The position numbers and the translations under genes are program-made. A stretch of DNA of 64,000 nt from Kitasatospora sp. NBC_00240. GTDB taxonomy: Bacteria; Actinomycetota; Actinomycetes; Streptomycetales; Streptomycetaceae. Location of the stretch: positions 806,001 through 870,000 of the forward strand of contig NZ_JAPEMU010000001.1 of assembly GCF_026342405.1 (NCBI RefSeq), in the 5' to 3' direction. Below the pieces are notes generated by a model that ran no database searches, was not told the origin of the DNA, and saw only the letters and a program-made list of their open reading frames with translations. Positions 61,423 through 64,000 of this stretch are shown piece by piece (the first letter of the stretch is position 1; every line of letters starts with the position of its first letter).

Positions 61423-61798
61423 GCGCTTTTCTCCACGGGCCGGGACCACCTCGGGTCCACGGGCGCTTTCCTGGTGACGCTCGGCAAGCGGTCTGCGCGG
61501 TCGCGCGCGAGGTACGACTGATTGCCGCGGTCGGTCGGTCGTGCAGGATACCGATTGAACACGATCGTCCAATGACAATCAACCATCCAGCGATTCGATC
61601 AGATGTGATCGTCGTTGCCGCTTGGCACCACCGGCGGCCGGAACACCGCACCCGAGTGATTGACATCCTCTCTCGCATCCAGGTTTGGCAACGACCCTCA
61701 GCAGCCGCGCCAGGCCACCGCCCTGCCGCTCACCCGGCTCCTGCACGGACAAGTACGCCGTCGGCGCCATTCCTCACCGGGACCGACGGCCAAGCACC
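61423..61798. other. intergenic region with AT-rich GATC/AATC-rich patch
   Basis: About 375 bases without a gene. 61555-61620 is AT-rich (CCGATTGAACACGATCG, AATGACAATCAACCATCC, CGATTCGATCAG) and should hold the promoter of the 61075-61422 gene. CGATTCGATCA resembles the half-sites near 5805 and 58175. Confidence 0.35.
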
Positions 61799-61828
61799 GA
61801 GGCCCGCACTCAGATTCGTGCGGGCCTC
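61799..61828 (-). terminator. hairpin terminator of the GH27 gene
   Basis: An 11-bp perfect stem (GAGGCCCGCAC / GTGCGGGCCTC) with an 8-nt loop lies 22 bases past the stop. Confidence 0.7.
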
Positions 61829-61850
61829 AGGCTGCTTCAGCTACGAGGGG

Positions 61851-63893
61851 TCAGGTCGCCTTGATGGCGAAGACCCGCACGTTGGGCGCGTTCGGCAGGG
61901 TGATCGACGCCAGGGTCTTTCCTGCCGTGATCGGTACCGACCTGGTGTAGAGGCAGTATCCGGTGCCCGTGTTCTCCAGGCCGCTGGTGCCGTTGCGTCC
62001 GAACACCTTGAACGCGACCGTCGCGGGGTAGGTCGGCGCGCTCGCGCAGCTCCAGCTGGGGAAACCCCAGGTCGCTGTGGAGGACGTGCCGTCGGTGTAG
62101 TTGAGGCGGATCGTTCCACCGGCTTCGCCGATGCCCGAGGCGCCGAGGAAGTTGACCGCCGATCCGGTGTAGCTGTAGTCGATCGTCTGGCCGACCGGCT
62201 TGACGGAGTCGAACTGGCCGGAGGTGGTGTTCGGCCAGGTGTAGTTGACGCCGCCGGCCGTGACGGCCTGTCCGGCCTTGACGCCGATCGCGGTTCCGTC
62301 GGGCAGCTGGGAGTAGTTGGCCAGCCGGTCCGAGGACAGGGTGCTGCCGCTCGCGTCCCAGCTTCCCGCGGTCGGTGCGTCGCCGTCGGTGATCGCCGTG
62401 GCGTTGCGGGCGGTCGAGCCGTTGAGGCCGAAGTTCCAGCCGCTGTACGCGGCGGTGTTGGCGGCCTTCAAGCGGTACATGACCGCTGTCCCCGCCGGTA
62501 CGGTGACGCTGAAGTTGCCGCTCGCGTCGACGGAGGTGATGTCGGGTCCGACGATGGACGTGAGCGTGAACGCCTTCGCGGCAGTCCCGACCACCGATCC
62601 GCTCGTCGTCGCGGTGACCGGCGCGGTGGCCGAACGGTTCATGATCGCGACCGCGTAGTCGCCGTTGCTCAACGGCCTGGCGAACACGTCGTACCCGCTG
62701 CCCTGGGCGACCCGCTTCGCCGGCGTGGCCAGCGAGTCCTGCCCCACCGCGATGAGGTCGGGCTTGTTCATGAGGGCGGCCTGCGTGGACGAGATGGCGC
62801 CGCTGAAATTGGAGTTGTTGCGGATCATCGCGACCATGTGGCTGTTCTGCATGGCCCACATCACGTAGCCGCCGAGCTTGTTGTCGGTCGTGAGGGTCGT
62901 GTCGTCGAAGTACAGCCGGTCGGCGTCGAGGAAGTGGCCCTGCTTGCCGTACGGGCGCAGCTGCTCGACCATGTCGACGAGCGAGACGGCACCCGCCCAG
63001 CTCGTCCCGCCGACATCGCCGCCGATGCGGTAGGCCTGGCCGGCAGGCACGATGCTGTTCAGCATGCGCTGGAACAGCGGTGTGTTGTAGGTGTCGTTCT
63101 TCCAGTTCGCGTAGGCCGGCGCGGAGAGGTTCATCACGATGGACCGGCGCTTGCTGGGGTCGGCGTCGGTCTTGATCGCGTTGATCGCGGTCGCCGCCCG
63201 GCGCGCCGACTCGATGGCGGTGTCGATCTCGGCGTCGGTGTCGAGGATGGTGTAGCCGGACTTGTTGGTGGTGTTCGGCTCGCCGCAGTAGTCGACCTTG
63301 ACGTAGTCGGCACCGACGCTCGCGAAGAACCGGAAGTCCTGGTCGAAGTGGTCGTAGCTTCCGGGCGAGGCCGTGCTGCGCCCCCCGGAGTCGCACATGT
63401 ACTTGCCGCCGCTGGTGTAGACGCCGAAGAACAGTCCCTTGCTGTGCAGGTAGTCGCCGACGTCCTTCAGGCCGTTGGGGTACTTGATCGGCGACGGGAT
63501 GAGGTTGCCGGTGGTGGTGTCGCGTCCGTTCGTACAGTTCGGCACGACCGTGGCGTTGGCGTCCCAGTCGGTGCAGTCGGCCCGCACGGCCCAGGTGTCG
63601 TCGAACGAGACGGTGTTCCAGCCCGCGCCGGCGAGGCCGGTGGCGGCGGCGTCGTCGGCCGTCTTCTTCATGCTGGCGGCCGTCGTCCTGTTCCACGACT
63701 CCGAGCGGAGGATCATCCGCGGCGTCTTGGCGTAGGAGTGGTCGACGTTGACCGTGTCGCTCGGGACGGTTCGCGACAGTGCGCCGGCCGGTTGCGCGGT
63801 GGTCGTCACGGCGATGGTGGTGAGAGTCGCCGTCATGGCGAGGAAGGCGGCGGCTCTGCGGTGGGCACGGTGACCCGGGCGGGAGAGGTCCAT
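61851..63893 (-). CDS. secreted GH27-like hydrolase with C-terminal sugar-binding domain
   Basis: A 680-residue secreted enzyme: signal peptide (about 1-39, ending AGALS), GH27-like barrel (SWNRTTAASMKKTADDAAA, GWNTVSFDDTWAV, LFFGVYTSGGKYMCDSGG), nucleophile candidate Asp201 in YVKVDYCGEPN and acid/base candidate Asp293 in RIGGDVGGTSW. A beta-sandwich and a C-terminal domain with IRLNYTDGTSSTATWGFPSW, also found in the GH27 at 16809-18701, complete it. It is more distant from the GH27-PLL pair. Substrate could be alpha-galactosides or beta-L-arabinopyranosides. AAGGAG precedes the ATG by 7 bases. Confidence 0.82.
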   Translation of the reverse strand: MDLSRPGHRAHRRAAAFLAMTATLTTIAVTTTAQPAGALSRTVPSDTVNVDHSYAKTPRMILRSESWNRTTAASMKKTADDAAATGLAGAGWNTVSFDDTWAVRADCTDWDANATVVPNCTNGRDTTTGNLIPSPIKYPNGLKDVGDYLHSKGLFFGVYTSGGKYMCDSGGRSTASPGSYDHFDQDFRFFASVGADYVKVDYCGEPNTTNKSGYTILDTDAEIDTAIESARRAATAINAIKTDADPSKRRSIVMNLSAPAYANWKNDTYNTPLFQRMLNSIVPAGQAYRIGGDVGGTSWAGAVSLVDMVEQLRPYGKQGHFLDADRLYFDDTTLTTDNKLGGYVMWAMQNSHMVAMIRNNSNFSGAISSTQAALMNKPDLIAVGQDSLATPAKRVAQGSGYDVFARPLSNGDYAVAIMNRSATAPVTATTSGSVVGTAAKAFTLTSIVGPDITSVDASGNFSVTVPAGTAVMYRLKAANTAAYSGWNFGLNGSTARNATAITDGDAPTAGSWDASGSTLSSDRLANYSQLPDGTAIGVKAGQAVTAGGVNYTWPNTTSGQFDSVKPVGQTIDYSYTGSAVNFLGASGIGEAGGTIRLNYTDGTSSTATWGFPSWSCASAPTYPATVAFKVFGRNGTSGLENTGTGYCLYTRSVPITAGKTLASITLPNAPNVRVFAIKAT

Positions 63894-63913
63894 GCGGAAC
63901 TCCTTGATTTCTC

Positions 63914-63941
63914 CAGGGGAGATGCCATACGCACTCCCCTG
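63914..63941 (-). repeat. inverted repeat in the GH27 leader
   Basis: CAGGGGAG and CTCCCCTG (8-bp arms, 12-nt spacing) lie 21-48 bases upstream of the start codon: an operator or a leader hairpin. The remaining sequence to 64000 shows no further feature. Confidence 0.4.
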
Positions 63942-64000
63942 AATGGGGTTCGTGGGAGATCGGCCGGCTGATGCGACATACCGCGCATCTCGGCGGCCTG

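Overview
The window is very GC-rich DNA with Streptomyces-type features: GTG starts, ATGA/GTGA stop-start overlaps, the MelC1/MelC2 tyrosinase pair and a heavy insertion-sequence load. It is best read as an accessory region of a Streptomyces/Kitasatospora-like chromosome devoted to galactose-rich (probably arabinogalactan-like) glycans, repeatedly hit by transposons and duplications. No rRNA, tRNA or CRISPR array was seen.

Layout. 1-5.9 kb: the end of an NB-ARC/LuxR-type ATPase regulator, then two paralogous DeoR-HTH/LacI-sensor regulators flanking a DUF2264 protein. 5.9-7.25 kb: an IS3 element. 7.4-13.6 kb: an exporter operon (lipoprotein, adaptor, ATPase, FtsX/MacB permease) divergent from a two-component system. 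The sensor kinase stop codon has been displaced by an IS256 element that itself carries an ISL3 element; both have clean 8-bp target duplications. 16.8-22 kb: divergent secreted GH27 and GH59-ricin enzymes. 22.9-29 kb: an operon encoding a whole De Ley-Doudoroff galactose route (SDR dehydrogenase, SMP-30 lactonase, DgoD, PfkB kinase, KDPGal-type aldolase, mutarotase) with a GntR repressor. 29-44 kb: an AraFGH-like sugar ABC operon followed by a GH27-PLL enzyme, then a second GH27-PLL copy (apparent ATT start), a second near-identical binding protein, a chimeric ATPase/permease pseudogene and a third divergent binding protein. 44.8-50 kb: a zapE-like gene split by TGA, an esterase/TetR pair, and melC1-melC2. 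51-52.3 kb: an IS110 transposase. 52.5-56.4 kb: a complete AraFGH-like operon on the minus strand. 56.9-64 kb: a ROK regulator, an unidentified secreted enzyme, IS relics and another GH27.

Working model (inference): secreted GH27, GH59 and related enzymes release galactose and/or arabinose. The AraFGH-like transporters import the sugar; E. coli arabinose-binding protein, a relative, binds both L-arabinose and D-galactose. The De Ley-Doudoroff operon then converts galactose to pyruvate and glyceraldehyde-3-phosphate. Shared promoter motifs tie transporters and enzymes together: one motif class at 4.45, 18.9, 29.0, 35.55 and 40.55 kb, and a second, about 100 bp long, upstream of both the GH59 gene and the minus-strand transporter. 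Most start sites were chosen from ribosome-binding sites and overlaps; family calls were made from sequence motifs by eye, without database searches.
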